Assembly (NCBI GenBank): GCA_022925895.1
Contig: JAKSYS010000045.1
Span: forward strand, 1 to 64,000
From: Fragilaria crotonensis
Taxonomy: Eukaryota > Bacillariophyta > Fragilariophyceae > Fragilariales > Fragilariaceae
Reading direction: 5' to 3'
DNA length: 64,000 nt
Made by a program: the position numbers and the translations under genes. A model generated the notes under the pieces. The model was not told where the DNA came from, did no database searches, and was given only the letters and a program-made list of their open reading frames with translations. Every line of letters begins with the position of its first letter. The first letter of the stretch is position 1. Below are positions 41,744 through 53,565 of this stretch, in pieces.

Positions 41744-42454
41744 GTCATTCACTTGTCACTTTCTCAATTCACTCAATGAAGACTCTTTACTGCCTTGTAC
41801 TACTAGACTCGACACAAGTTCATCGTCGTTTAGACTCTCAAATCTCGAACCGTATGCGCAGTGCATATATGCATATTGCACTTTCTTTTGCTTCCTGATG
41901 TCTCGTATCTGATTCGCCAAGACGAAGGCTGCTGTCAGTCTGTGTATTAGATATGCTGTCACGTCGACCGTGTGCATACATTTGCATAATGAGAGTCTTG
42001 CGTTTCATGTCACGATCTTGCCCATTCTGCTCGGCGCGCCAAATCAACTCTTTTCCTAATAAAATATACATGATTTTATACATACATAAACATATTTTAA
42101 ATGTTCATTGGCATTTCTGGAGTCCCGAGCAACCCGTCGAACGACCAACTCACAATACACGTGTACTCGCAGTATGGTACAAGGGACAAGTACACTTCTC
42201 CACTCTCAGGGTATGATATATGATGTGGAGTTGTCTATTCCTGTCACGAATCTGTATCAGAGTCTCCGATCACACGAACGATCTCAATGTAGCCGCAACA
42301 ACAACTCAAACTCGTAGTATTCCAGTACTACAACCTGTGAGATCCAGCGTCACAGCATCACATACCACATACCCCTAACTACTCGACAACCTCATCCACT
42401 CGTCGCATTGAACATTAGTACAACTCCAAGTACTCCCAAACGCCGTTTCTCATC
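41744..42454. other. Divergent intergenic region between MscS and Cys-rich gene
   Basis: No supported gene. Contains both promoters. Short frames on both strands (41756-42083) lack any family feature. Confidence 0.35.
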
Positions 42455-43393
42455 ATGTCACTGCAACAGGGCGCCAGAATCATGACCGATGGTCAAGGTA
42501 TGGTCCAAGATGCTGTCCGAACCGTGTGTCCTGATTGTTGGACACAAGGATGTGGACTGAATGGTTGTTTCGGTCAATGTGCGGACTGTCTTGAGGCTGT
42601 CAATCCATTCATGGAATCCATCGCATCCGCCATTTGCTGTTTGGGATCACCACTGGCCTTTCCATTCATTTTCTGCTTCAGTCCGGCCCCACACACCAAC
42701 GAAACGTCGGGATATGAAATTTCAGCCTTGGCCGCTCCGTGTCGTCGTCCCATTTCCTGTTGCATTGGAATGACTCCCTGTGGGCAGTGGCATGTGCGTC
42801 GCCAAGTATTGGGAGGGGACATGACCAAATACAAATTGTGGCAGGGACAACATGATGGACCACACTGTTGTGCACGACAGTGTCCTGGATCCTTCATTAC
42901 CATTGAATCGGGAACGTATGGAGAACAGGATTGTCCCAATCTATTCCTATGTCTTGAAGTTCATTGTCTTGCTGGTCTTTGGAGTACCTGCTGTGCCTTT
43001 GATGTCAGTCGGAGTGTCTTGCGACACGACCGTGGTCTCAATGTGGATCCCACAGAAGAACGACAACACAAGTGCACAGAGTTCTTTTCCAACATTATGC
43101 ATTCCTGTCTCCAAGCTGGATTTTGTTGTTGTCTTACCAGTTGTTGTCTTGGACTGTGTGCCCCCGATTCCGAGGGCGCCCAAGAATGTTCCGGAGAAGC
43201 GGGACGTGCCAGTCGTGCCTGTTGTTCGATTGCACACACATTGTGGAAGGGAATACTGTATACCAAGGTTATTATCATGGGATGTTTGACGGCCCAAATG
43301 ATTCATGAAGTTGCAACGCCGTGGGATGGCAAACCTAAAGGAAAAACGCCAGTCATGAAACCATTGGTGCAGAAAGAAATGGATCGAACGTGA
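42455..43393 (+). CDS. Cysteine-rich membrane protein of unknown function
   Basis: A 312-residue intact frame with more than 30 cysteines by eye, many in pairs or triplets: CPDCWTQGCGLNGC near the N-terminus, PCRRPISCC, CCARQCPG and FCCCLTSCCLGLC. At least one hydrophobic segment is clear (SPLAFPFIFCF, about residue 65), and the Cys-rich block at about 155-235 contains others (LCLEVHCLAGLWSTCC). There is no N-terminal signal peptide. Cys-paired short membrane proteins of this general look include the PLAC8 family, but the PLAC8 signature is not convincing, so I leave it unassigned. Palmitoylation or metal binding would fit the Cys pairs, as an inference only. Confidence 0.6.
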   Translation: MSLQQGARIMTDGQGMVQDAVRTVCPDCWTQGCGLNGCFGQCADCLEAVNPFMESIASAICCLGSPLAFPFIFCFSPAPHTNETSGYEISALAAPCRRPISCCIGMTPCGQWHVRRQVLGGDMTKYKLWQGQHDGPHCCARQCPGSFITIESGTYGEQDCPNLFLCLEVHCLAGLWSTCCAFDVSRSVLRHDRGLNVDPTEERQHKCTEFFSNIMHSCLQAGFCCCLTSCCLGLCAPDSEGAQECSGEAGRASRACCSIAHTLWKGILYTKVIIMGCLTAQMIHEVATPWDGKPKGKTPVMKPLVQKEMDRT

Positions 43394-43480
43394 AAATGGG
43401 AGACGTGGCGATTGCTAGTACTACTTGGTGCTCCTATTGTACAACATGATAAACTATATCTGTATGTCAGCGCTGTCATG

Positions 43481-45447
43481 TTATTGCTTCATCTTCTTCT
43501 TGGAAGTCCACCTTGCAAGGCCTTGTTCTAGAATCGCAACAATCTGGTGTGCACTAGGACGCTTCTTGGGATCGAATTCAAAACATGACATCATGGCCTT
43601 TCCATGACGTCGAGAAACATTAACGAATCGTCATCGTCCTTTGTAGCGTTGTTGCTAGTCATGCCACTCATCCGAAGCTGCTGCTCATGATAATATTCAT
43701 CGATCGTCGGATGACGACCCATCTTGACCAGTTCAATCGCTTCATCCTCTTCCAAATCACCAAATGGATATTTCCTCCACTAATTAAAAAGTACAACACG
43801 TTCCCCAAGGACCAAATGTCACCCTTTTCGGTTTGATTCTCATGATTGTATTCTTCTGGTGATCTCCATGGACCACCATTCACGTTCACGTGAAAGGGAC
43901 ATGTTTCGTTGTTTACAGTATCCCAGGTTAGGAACCGAGCACGATTGAAATCACCAAGTTGATATTGGAACAATGGCGGTGTCGTTATGTCATTCTTGGA
44001 ATCGTCGCTGGAGGAGGTGCCAGTGTGTGAGGATGACATTGATTTTGATGATGATGATGATACCAAGATCCATTGGTCGGGCTTGATATCAGTGTGTGCC
44101 ATTGTGGGACGTCCCAATGAATCGACATGATGTGCATCCGCCACGGCAGATGCAATCGAATGAGCAATTTGCAACAATTGAAATTTAGTGGGTTGTTCTC
44201 GTCTTGGTTCATCGTCTTGGTCTTGTTCATCATTGTTGTTATCTAGCGACTGTAGGAATGCTGATGACAGGCTGGTGGTGCTGTTGCTGCTTAGAGTGTC
44301 GTCCTCCAATGAAGCGTTGTTACGGCCATGTCGTTTGGATCCAGAATCAAACAGTCCCCGCAAATCCCCTCCGTCACTGTAATCAAAGAGTGCAGAATTG
44401 GCACAATGACCATATATATCCATGACATGTCTGGAAGATTGCAATTCTTGAAAGGCCATGGCATCACGACGATGTCGATCAAAATTTCGTAAATCAAACA
44501 TTCGTCGTTTGTGATATCGCAACGTTTTCAAAACACGATATTGCGGTTGTGATGAAGTATCATTACTACCTTGACCGGTACGAATATTGTTGTCGGTTAT
44601 TTTCCAAACATCTCGATATGCACCATGATTGACCAATGTCGACGTTGTTGTTGATGATGAGGATGTTGAAGCCAAATCTACAGCATGAATATCATTGCAA
44701 GATGGATGATAGGCATGTTGCCACTCGGCAAGATAGACGCAAGTATCCCTTGTTCTCATATCATCAGGCTGTTTGAGTGCATTGACTTGTCCATGATTGT
44801 ACCAGTAGGAGTCCAATCTTCTCGTGGTAGATTTTTTGTAACGCCCGTTGTTGCTGTTGTTGTATGGGTTGAAGAAGAACGTCCTCTTCTTCGAATACAA
44901 GTCTTGTAACCTGTTGGAGAGTCGAGTCGTCCAGTGTTTGTGCTTGTCCATTTTGTAGTTGCAATTGTAACATGCGAGGACGAAATGGAGCATCGGGATA
45001 GTGTTTGGTCCATTGGAATTGATTATGAAAGTATGAGGCTGATGATGACGATGATGATGATACTGCAATGGCATTGATCCATAGACAAATGGGGATAGAG
45101 AGCATCAATACAAGAGGTTGAAAATTCTTTTGTTGTTGAAGGATGGATCGAACAATAGTGTTTCGCAAGACCGACATGGTGAATCGTTGTTTGGTGGTAG
45201 TGGTGGTTGTTGTTGTCGTTGCCATACTGCTGTAACGACACTTGTCGGATGGCTTAATACATGCTCGTGGACGATAACCATGTTGTTCAGTTCCATGTTC
45301 ATCATGACTGTCCATGGCACTGTCATGATCATTGTCAACGTTATTGTAACGATTGAAGGAAATCGACGAGCGACGCCCATGGTGACCATGTCCTGATACT
45401 GTGGATCGTTGTTGTTGTATGCATGGTTTTTTGTTGAAGATCAACAT
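43481..45447 (-). CDS. Single-pass membrane protein kinase-like protein with altered HRD and DFG motifs, frame-interrupted
   Basis: ATG 45447 opens a polar, Thr- and His-rich N-terminal region with one membrane helix (PLVLMLSIPICLWINAIAV, about residue 115). After a frame change near 44835 a kinase fold follows: GAYRDVWKI (Gly loop remnant), VLKTL (Lys), AMAFQEL (Glu of helix C), MDIYGHCANSALFDYSDGGD, the catalytic loop HTDIKPDQW in place of HRDLKPEN, LGDFNRAR in place of DFG, and PWRSPEEY in place of APE. Frame changes near 43770 and 43610-43622 separate the C-lobe, whose last helix reads SCFEFDPKKRPSAHQIVAIL. Both catalytic Asp residues remain, but the metal-binding Asn is Gln and the DFG Gly is Asn, so activity is uncertain. 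Ser runs interrupt the C-lobe (SSSSSKSMSSS). Confidence 0.7.
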
Positions 45448-46628
45448 CAGGAGCTGCTTTACGTCGTCGATTCATCGATCACGAAGAGTGTCAACGTGTG
45501 CTTGAGCTTTGTGAGTTGTGAATGTTCTTGGATGGCGCTTGGAGGTACACATGTGGACATGAGTGATGTGTGTCATAAAGAGACCCGTCCTCAATGTGGA
45601 GGTGTGTGAACTTTAGACATCCAAGACGCCGACCAAGGCAAAGGTTTACGTACTATTTGTAGTAGGGTCCGCTCTGGCGCAGTGACGTCGATAAAGGTGA
45701 GTCAACAGCGCTGTATTCTCGATTCGGGATTCGGGATGCTGCGGCACTGTTGTACTCCGAGCACTAGGAGTACTGTACCAGGTACAGTACGTTGTGTGTA
45801 CTCCAGAATTTCATCCTGCGTGGCAGCGTGCGCCGCACGCATTTGAATTTCGAAAATCTTCAGTCGGGTATCCAAGGAAGATCCGTCAAGATCAAAATTT
45901 AGCTGTTTAGAATCCGGTCTAAGTCGTGCTTCTGTAGCTTGTAAGTACAGTTTGCCAGTTGGTATGTACCAGGGACTAGTACTGTAGAACTCCTCGTATG
46001 AGATATATAAGTAACGGTGATGCATTTGGGGATGTTTCGAGTTGCGACTGCGAATCTCGTTATGCGTTATTTGCTTACGAGCTTCCTCGAGTCATGCTTT
46101 GAGAAGACATGTTAGAACTAGTACCAGCGTACCAGGTGCTACTAGCACTACATTACTGAACTTGAGACTGCGCATCGTTTTTCTTATCATACATCACGTG
46201 CCCCAAGACCAAACAGTGCTCCTACTGGCATCGATTAGTCACGCAGATCACATAAAATTCCATCGAATTGTCAAGTGACGGTTGATTCGCTAGCACCGAA
46301 GTCCTATACCCTCACATCACATTTAGCATTGCCGCTACAGTCGTTTGTATCTCTTGAAAATGGTTCGTAATCATGTAACGTTGTCTTTTTTTGTTGCATG
46401 TAACGTGTTGACTGCAGTCTGTTCAATGGATTTTATTATTGGGATCATTGTTGTTGTACGCAGTTCAATCATGGGTTCTCATTTTGCATATGCATGTCGC
46501 ATGTGATATTGTTGTGCGCAAAAGTGTAACCAGACGCAGGGTTCACTTGTTCATTCACTTCACACATACAGCCATAATGTCTCACCTGCATCACATGATC
46601 ACATGTAAACATCCCCATCACATCACAG
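45448..46628. other. Intergenic between kinase and Serinc genes
   Basis: No supported gene in 1.2 kb. GTAC words cluster at 45760-45800 and 46110-46140. The first exon of the Serinc gene should lie in the last 300 bp. A minus-strand frame at 46025-45702 has no family features and sits in the GTAC-rich DNA. Confidence 0.4.
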
Positions 46629-48050
46629 GCATCGTTCATTTCATGCATCGCCACGAGTCTTGTCTGGTGCTGCGGTACAGCTACATGGTCTCTCGCCAGT
46701 AGTTGCTGTGGCAATGACAAGTCTTCCTCTGAACCTCCTTCAGCATCGTCTGGGCGGAAACGCAGTGTCTTGCTCTTGATCCTTACCATTGTAATTGCGC
46801 TCGTTTTCCAATACGGGGTGGCGCCCAGGGTACTGGATGTGCCCGTCAGTAACTACGTGACAACTTCTTGGACCGATGCGTGTTTGCAGTATAGATTGCC
46901 AGCAGGCGAGGCTGGTGACAATCAAGACGATCTTGTCGTACGATGCATGGGCAACAATGGAGTCTATCGAGCAACGGGTAGTGCCTTTCTATTCTTCTTA
47001 TTGGCGGGACTTGCCGCCTTTTGCAAACCGACTGCCAATCGAGAAGCTTGGCCTGCCAAATACGTATTGTTTCTCTTTTTGGTATTCGGAACCTGCTTCA
47101 TTCCCAGCACGCCCTTGTTCTCTCCAATCTTCTTAAACATTGCGCGGGTTGGAGGAGTCATATTTGTCCTCATTCAACAAATCATTATTCTTGATTTGGC
47201 ATACAACTGGAATGAGAGCTGGGTGGAAAAGTCAAACAAGGCCGAGACAGAGACAGACACCAAACGATGGCTTGCCGCCATTCTTGCATCATGTGTCTTG
47301 CTCTTTACAATAACACTCGTCGGGATCGTACTCTTATTTTGGAAATTCACTGGTTGTTCCACCAACAATGCCTTTATATCATTGACCCTCATTTTCAGCA
47401 TTGTCGTTACGGCTTTGCAACTCTTTGCCAGTGATGAAGGCTCCCTGCTCAGCAGTGCCGTCATTTGCACCTATGGTACCTACCTGTGCTACACTGCAGT
47501 TTCCAAAAATCCTGATGGTGTCTGCAATCCGCAATTGGGACAAGATGATGTCTTGGGCATTGTATTCGGTATTGGATTGTCTATTTTATCCCTGGGATGG
47601 ACTGGATATAGTTATACCGCCGAAGATACCATCAATAGTGGCAGCAGCAATGATCTGGGAGAGACACTGGTGGACGAAGAGAAACCTGCTCCTACGGCCA
47701 GTGACGCAGACGATCCCAACAACAAGCGCAAGGTCCAAGGCATTGTTACCAACGCCGAGGATATCCACGACACGGAAGAACCATCATTGCCTGCAGCCGC
47801 AGCATCATCATCATCCAAACCACAACGCCCAGTATCATGGAAACTAAATATCATTCTCGCCATGATCTCATGTTGGATTGCCATGGCCTTGACAGGGTGG
47901 GGGTCGATTGAGGCTGGAGGTGATGCTGCCAATCCAGATGTATCACGAGTCAGTATGTGGATGTTGATTGCATCCCAATGGATCGTGTATTTGCTTTACT
48001 TTTGGTCTCTCATGGCACCAAAATTCTTTCCTGATCGTGATTTTTCGTAA
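46629..48050 (+). CDS. Serinc/TMS1 family multi-pass membrane protein, 5' exon not located
   Basis: Proteins of this family lie in endomembranes and plasma membrane and have been linked to serine incorporation into lipids and to lipid scrambling. About ten hydrophobic segments can be read (for example LLILTIVIALVFQYGVAP, FLFFLLAGLAAFCKP, ILASCVLLFTITLVGIVLLF). The N-terminal Cys-rich sequence typical of Serinc (ASFISCIATSLVWCCGTA) begins right after an acceptor-like CACAG at 46624-46628, in phase with the long frame. There is no in-frame ATG in that exon, so a short first exon upstream is missing from this call. The ending, VYLLYFWSLMAPKFFPDRDF, matches the family C-terminus (TLVAPLVLTNRDF). 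A variable acidic loop lies at about residue 290-360 of the read part. The frame is intact. Confidence 0.85.
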   Translation, partial: ASFISCIATSLVWCCGTATWSLASSCCGNDKSSSEPPSASSGRKRSVLLLILTIVIALVFQYGVAPRVLDVPVSNYVTTSWTDACLQYRLPAGEAGDNQDDLVVRCMGNNGVYRATGSAFLFFLLAGLAAFCKPTANREAWPAKYVLFLFLVFGTCFIPSTPLFSPIFLNIARVGGVIFVLIQQIIILDLAYNWNESWVEKSNKAETETDTKRWLAAILASCVLLFTITLVGIVLLFWKFTGCSTNNAFISLTLIFSIVVTALQLFASDEGSLLSSAVICTYGTYLCYTAVSKNPDGVCNPQLGQDDVLGIVFGIGLSILSLGWTGYSYTAEDTINSGSSNDLGETLVDEEKPAPTASDADDPNNKRKVQGIVTNAEDIHDTEEPSLPAAAASSSSKPQRPVSWKLNIILAMISCWIAMALTGWGSIEAGGDAANPDVSRVSMWMLIASQWIVYLLYFWSLMAPKFFPDRDFS

Positions 48051-48350
48051 CGAGATGAATGTTGTTGTTGTATTAATGTATGTTATAGACATGAGTTTGT
48101 GTGCGTTCCTTCGTTCGTGTGTTGGTGTGAGTATGCAACAACTAGAAAGAAAAGGGACGTTCTGAAACAATTGCCTGTTCTGGTAGACTGAGGGCGATTC
48201 ATTGAGTCGCCACTCTTGAACGTGGCACATTGCTTCTTCGAACTTTTGGATCCAAGGACTATAGCAGTGGGAAGTATCAGTCTTGCACACAAATACAACA
48301 CACGAAACAAGTTTATTCCTATACAATAAAGAGATTCATTTCATGTTCTA
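48051..48350. other. Intergenic between convergent Serinc and VPS26 genes
   Basis: Holds the 3' ends of both genes. No gene is seen; the ORFs here are shadows. Confidence 0.35.
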
Positions 48351-49588
48351 CTAACCCACAACCTTTCTCCATAAAATGATTTCTTGTTGTTTGAAATAGC
48401 GTCGATCTTCCTCGTCGACCAAGACGAGATTCAAATAGTATCGGACACTGAATCGATTGTTGACGGCAGTATAGGTGGGTGTCAAATCGGCTGGAATGCC
48501 AGCCAATTGCAATCGTACTGGAATCACATCCTTGGCAAAGGGACAGCCATCCATAATTTCATACTTGACCAAGGTTTGAGTTTCCATCAACATGTTTTGT
48601 GATTGTGCCGTAGGATCACCAACACCTGCCGCCACACCTCACCACTGGTTTCTCGTCGAAGGACCGCCAGTTCCATGTGTTTAATTTTGATGCGCACCAA
48701 GAGGAAATGAATTTTGCCCACAATCACGTCCTCCAAATGGTACGCTCGTTTCTCGTATTCAAATTCAATATGAAGACAATCTTCAATCCCAACTTCCATT
48801 TTAATGGGTTCGTTCTGTTCGGGTGCATCTTGAATGTGCTGGACCCAAACATCCCGTTCCTTGGTGACGGGTGGTAGGAATTTCCGTTCCATGACGAGTT
48901 TGACAAAGTAGCGGACACTCACATTGCGACCCACGTAACTTTCGAATTCCTTGTCCATGTTGCGAAACAAAAATGGAATTTCAGTCGACGTTTGGAAGAT
49001 GGATCCAGGTGGACTGAGTTCTCGGGAGAGGGAGATGAAATCGTAATGCGGTCGTCCTTCGTGAACACCGTGTCCCTATGAAAAAAAATTTGAATTAGGA
49101 AAAGATATCCTTGACACCATGATTCATAGAGGAATAGAGGAACATACCATATCAATCCGACCAATGAATTGAATCTTGATACCCAAATGATCTGCCTTCT
49201 TTCCATGCGGCAATGTCAACACAACTTTCCCCTTGATATCTTGCGATGCTTCAAAGGCCAACTCTCCATTCATCGGCGTTACACTCCCCACGCACCAAAA
49301 TGGATTCTTGCGGAGTTTCCAATTGGGCGTATGATGTATCGGAACGACCTTGTCGTTGATTGTAGTATTGTTGTCATTCGCTTCCAGAAATATTTCAATT
49401 TTGAGTCCACCCCGACAAGTCCTCCGAAAAAGACTGCAGTGGAGTGTGTTTGTAATGTTAGGTAATGCGGAGTAGTGGTTGAGAGTACAGAAGAGACGAA
49501 ACCACACTCTCGCCTAGCGACTGCCGCGACCAGCGGTTTCTTCTCAAGCGACGAATTCATCCATATCAATCCTATCTGCACCTACCAT
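48351..49588 (-). CDS. VPS26: Retromer subunit VPS26, three exons, frame-interrupted
   Basis: An arrestin-fold subunit of retromer, which recycles cargo from endosomes. The exon model is an ATG-only first exon (49588-49586, donor GTAGGT), exon 2 at 49433-49148 and exon 3 at 49075-48351. Exon 2 contains [27 protein letters not shown], matching human KRLEHQGIRIEFVGQIE. Exon 3 contains [90 protein letters not shown] and [19 protein letters not shown], the most conserved signatures of the family. Three missing bases (49427-49431 T run, about 49410 and about 48638) are needed, making 1017 nt and 338 residues; human VPS26A has 327. VPS35/VPS29 partners are not in this window. Confidence 0.92.
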
Positions 49589-50130
49589 GGTATTCAATTG
49601 GATGCTAAGGTAATACGAATATGTAGTTGGTAGAGTACTGCTGGAGGATGTTGGGGATCTGAAGGTTGGAGGTTCGAGAACAACTAACGCAATGCACTTG
49701 TCTGCATTCCTACGATCTGTTCGCTCATTATGGGAATCAGATGCAGTTCCAAAGTTTACAGTACCGGTACAATGTTGAATGTACTCGTACCGTTGCTTGC
49801 AAGTACTGTATAAGTGTAGACGGGTTTACTGGGCGTTAGAGGTTAGAGGCATACTAAGACAGGCACTGTCCTACTGTTCTAGAGCGCGGGCTGGCTGGAA
49901 AATGCTATGTCGGTTGACGGTAGAACGTAATGAATCGAATCATGGAATGAGGAATCACTGTTCCGCACCGTGAAAAGAAATCTTCGCTGTAAACGTGTGA
50001 CGTTTTCTCACCTCTGCTGACTTCAACATCATCATCCCTCCGACCACAAACACACATTTAAAGAAAACTCGAACTCGTTGTCACTGTCGCGTCTTGTGTT
50101 CATTGAGATTTATCTTTCTTGACCATAAGA
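49589..50130. other. Divergent intergenic region between VPS26 and adenylate kinase
   Basis: No supported gene. It carries both promoters. GTAC words at 49755-49815 (AGTACCGGTACAATG, TACTCGTACC). Confidence 0.35.
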
Positions 50131-51487
<1,357 letters not shown>

Positions 51488-51644
51488 AGGAAGTGGTGTT
51501 ATAGAGAAGTCAATTGCTGTCGCTAGCTTAGTTTGTTACAAGTTTGCAGGCTTGATGACTTGAATTTTGTTCATTCTCAAGCGTGTGTGGAATGTGCACA
51601 TGCAACCGTATTTCCAGCAGTTTTGTTCTATGAAATCAATGTTT

Positions 51645-52284
51645 TCATCCCATTCCTGAACTGAGATCAACAACTTCTTCGTAGGAGATGACCTGATAGA
51701 GAAAGGAAAGGTGAGACAAGGGGTAACAGTGAGAAATTCAATCACTGGCAGTATGTACTCGTGGGGGTATAACGGCATGGGCAACACGTCCTAGTGGCAA
51801 GACGTACAGTTTCTTCTCCTGCAAAGTCATTATCTTCCGTCAAGAACAGCATACAATGGCACTCGTGTCTCTCTCTCATGGGCACACAGGGACAGTTCCA
51901 GTAGCCATCCTTGGCTTCCTTCTCCTTGTCATCATAGAATCGGCAAGGGCAGAGAGGTGCACCGAGGGTGATCTTGTGCTCCGCAAGACCTTTGATCACG
52001 ACCGAGGGAACGGACTTGTCGACACAGAGTTTGGTGCATGTATTTTCAAGATACTTGTTTGTGAACGCCGTCATGGCCTTGGTTGCCTTTTCCAAGGCAA
52101 CGGCTCTTTCTTCTTCGGTCATGCCCAAATCCTTGCGTTCGGATAGGCTGGTTGTCGTTCTTGTGCATGATTGAGAATAACTGCGAGTGAACGTGCGCGG
52201 ACTGACTCCAAAGCCATGTACGGTTACACATCCGATGAGACTTAGTAAAAGGAACAACAGGGTGGGAGTTCTAGTCGTAGCCAT
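51645..52284 (-). CDS. ftrB: Ferredoxin-thioredoxin reductase catalytic (beta) subunit, two exons
   Basis: Passes electrons from photosystem I ferredoxin to thioredoxins in the plastid. The conserved 4Fe-4S and disulphide cysteines are present in CVDKSVPSVVIKGLAEH, GAPLCPCRFYDD, DGYWNCPCVPM and ECHCMLFL. Exon 1 is 52284-51808 and exon 2 is 51692-51645 (GTACGT..TCAG, phase 0), so the tail reads NDFAGEET then VISYEEVVDLSSGMG, like plant FTR; without splicing the frame would run into unrelated Cys-rich sequence. The start at 52284 (MATTRTPTLLFLLLSLIGC) gives a signal peptide ending HGFGVSPRTF, the plastid import context of diatoms. In diatoms and green algae the subunit is usually encoded in the nucleus or plastid; here it is clearly nuclear, given the intron and presequence. 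Confidence 0.93.
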
Positions 52285-53565
52285 TTTGTGATTTCGAGCG
52301 ATCCTGCGTGTATGGAGAGCACAAGTGTCAGCGTATAAAGAAAGATATACTCCAGCACCGGAGTACATCGGACTGAACATCATAAGAAAAGCATCAATGA
52401 AACGTTATCATGACTAAACCCAGAAAGGTACACAAATGTATTCTAAACATGAATTTCGTTTTCAAACCGAGGACTCTGCAAAGAAGGAGGAGATTTATTG
52501 TTCTCAATTCCATGTTCCGAGCACAACCGGTAGTTGTAATGTTTCTTGTTCACAGTTCAAACTCCACAATTGTAGTCGAGGTACGCCGTGTGCCTTGGCG
52601 AGAGATTCGAGTTTCAGCTGTGGACAGCGATAGGGGAGCAACTCTCATCACTTACTGCTGTAATCAAACCGAGGAAGGAGAAATGTGGTTATAGTATACT
52701 GTAGCCCCTAGAGTCTGTAGTAATCTTTAGCTTTTGTTGCTTGTTGTCAACAAGCCAGCTGATGTTTGAAGAAGGATAGAGGTGACGTCTTGGTTCTGAG
52801 TCCTTCATGGCGAGAGGAGATCAATTCGGACTCTGGCGTCACATCATCAGGATCTGGATGCTTGTACTAGTACTGTACTGGAGTACCATGAGTACCTGGT
52901 ACCAGCGTAGAGTAAAGGAACAAGGTGACGCATGCATCCCTGTAATAGTTGTACCCAGTAACCAGACTACCAGTAGTAGTACTTGTACTTACTATTACTA
53001 CAAGTACACAGTGCCCATTTCCTGGTACTCCGAGTACTGCTGTATACATAGTACGCCAGTACGGTAGCGTTAATCGCCACTTGCTAGGTGTGTACTGTGT
53101 ACCAGGTACCAGTGCATGACATCGGGGCCTGCACGCCGCAGCCCGCCGGCCGGAAACCGAGGGCCGGCCGTGATTTCGGGCGGCTGCGGTCCGTGTATTT
53201 AGGTCCCGGCCGGCTTTGGTCACTTCCAATCACTTTACGGTCCATTACTAGGTGCACGCCGCACGCCGCGTCAGGTTGGCCGGCGCAGGGATACGGGCAC
53301 GCCGCACAAACCACACGCCCCTCCCCTCCAACACATTCGACGAACGGAAGATCGGGATGGTGGCGCGCTCAGAATTCCTGCACATCCTCGCGCCGTTCCC
53401 CCGTTCCATTCCATCACCTCTTTGTCCCATTCAAAAACACGTGAACAAAATCGAACGCCGGATAGCGGATAGTGTCAAGTACGATTGATGCACAAATCAC
53501 ACTCGTTGCCAATCCTCTCCGCGTTACAAAGACAGCCAGGGTGTTAACTTACGATACCAATCACA
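52285..53565. other. Divergent intergenic region, GTAC-rich then GC-rich
   Basis: No supported gene in 1.3 kb. From 52860 to 53110 there is the densest GTAC cluster of the window (GTACTAGTACTGTACTGGAGTAC and many more). From about 53125 to 53330 the DNA turns GC-rich with repeated GGCCGG/CCGGCC words and a long potential hairpin. It should contain the promoters of the FTR gene and of the VPS13-like gene. Confidence 0.45.
53136..53189. repeat. GC-rich inverted repeat / potential hairpin
   Basis: CCGCAGCC at 53136-53143 is an exact reverse complement of GGCTGCGG at 53182-53189. Inside it GGCCGG (53148-53153) pairs with CCGGCC (53164-53169). The arms enclose a loop of about 10 bases. Confidence 0.6.

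Noticed and set aside
42852-43306. Valine-rich shadow frames on both strands of the Cys-rich gene
   Set aside because: Composition follows from reading Cys/Trp codons in other phases; the 312-residue frame has the better start and stop.
45702-46025. 107-residue minus-strand frame between kinase and Serinc genes
   Set aside because: No family feature, and the sequence is part of GTAC-rich intergenic DNA.
49660-49690. GGTTCGAGAAC, resembling a tRNA T-loop
   Set aside because: No matching acceptor, D or anticodon arms could be found on either side.
52410-52694. Plus-strand frame upstream of VPS13-like gene
   Set aside because: Short, without signal peptide, domain or splice evidence; considered chance.
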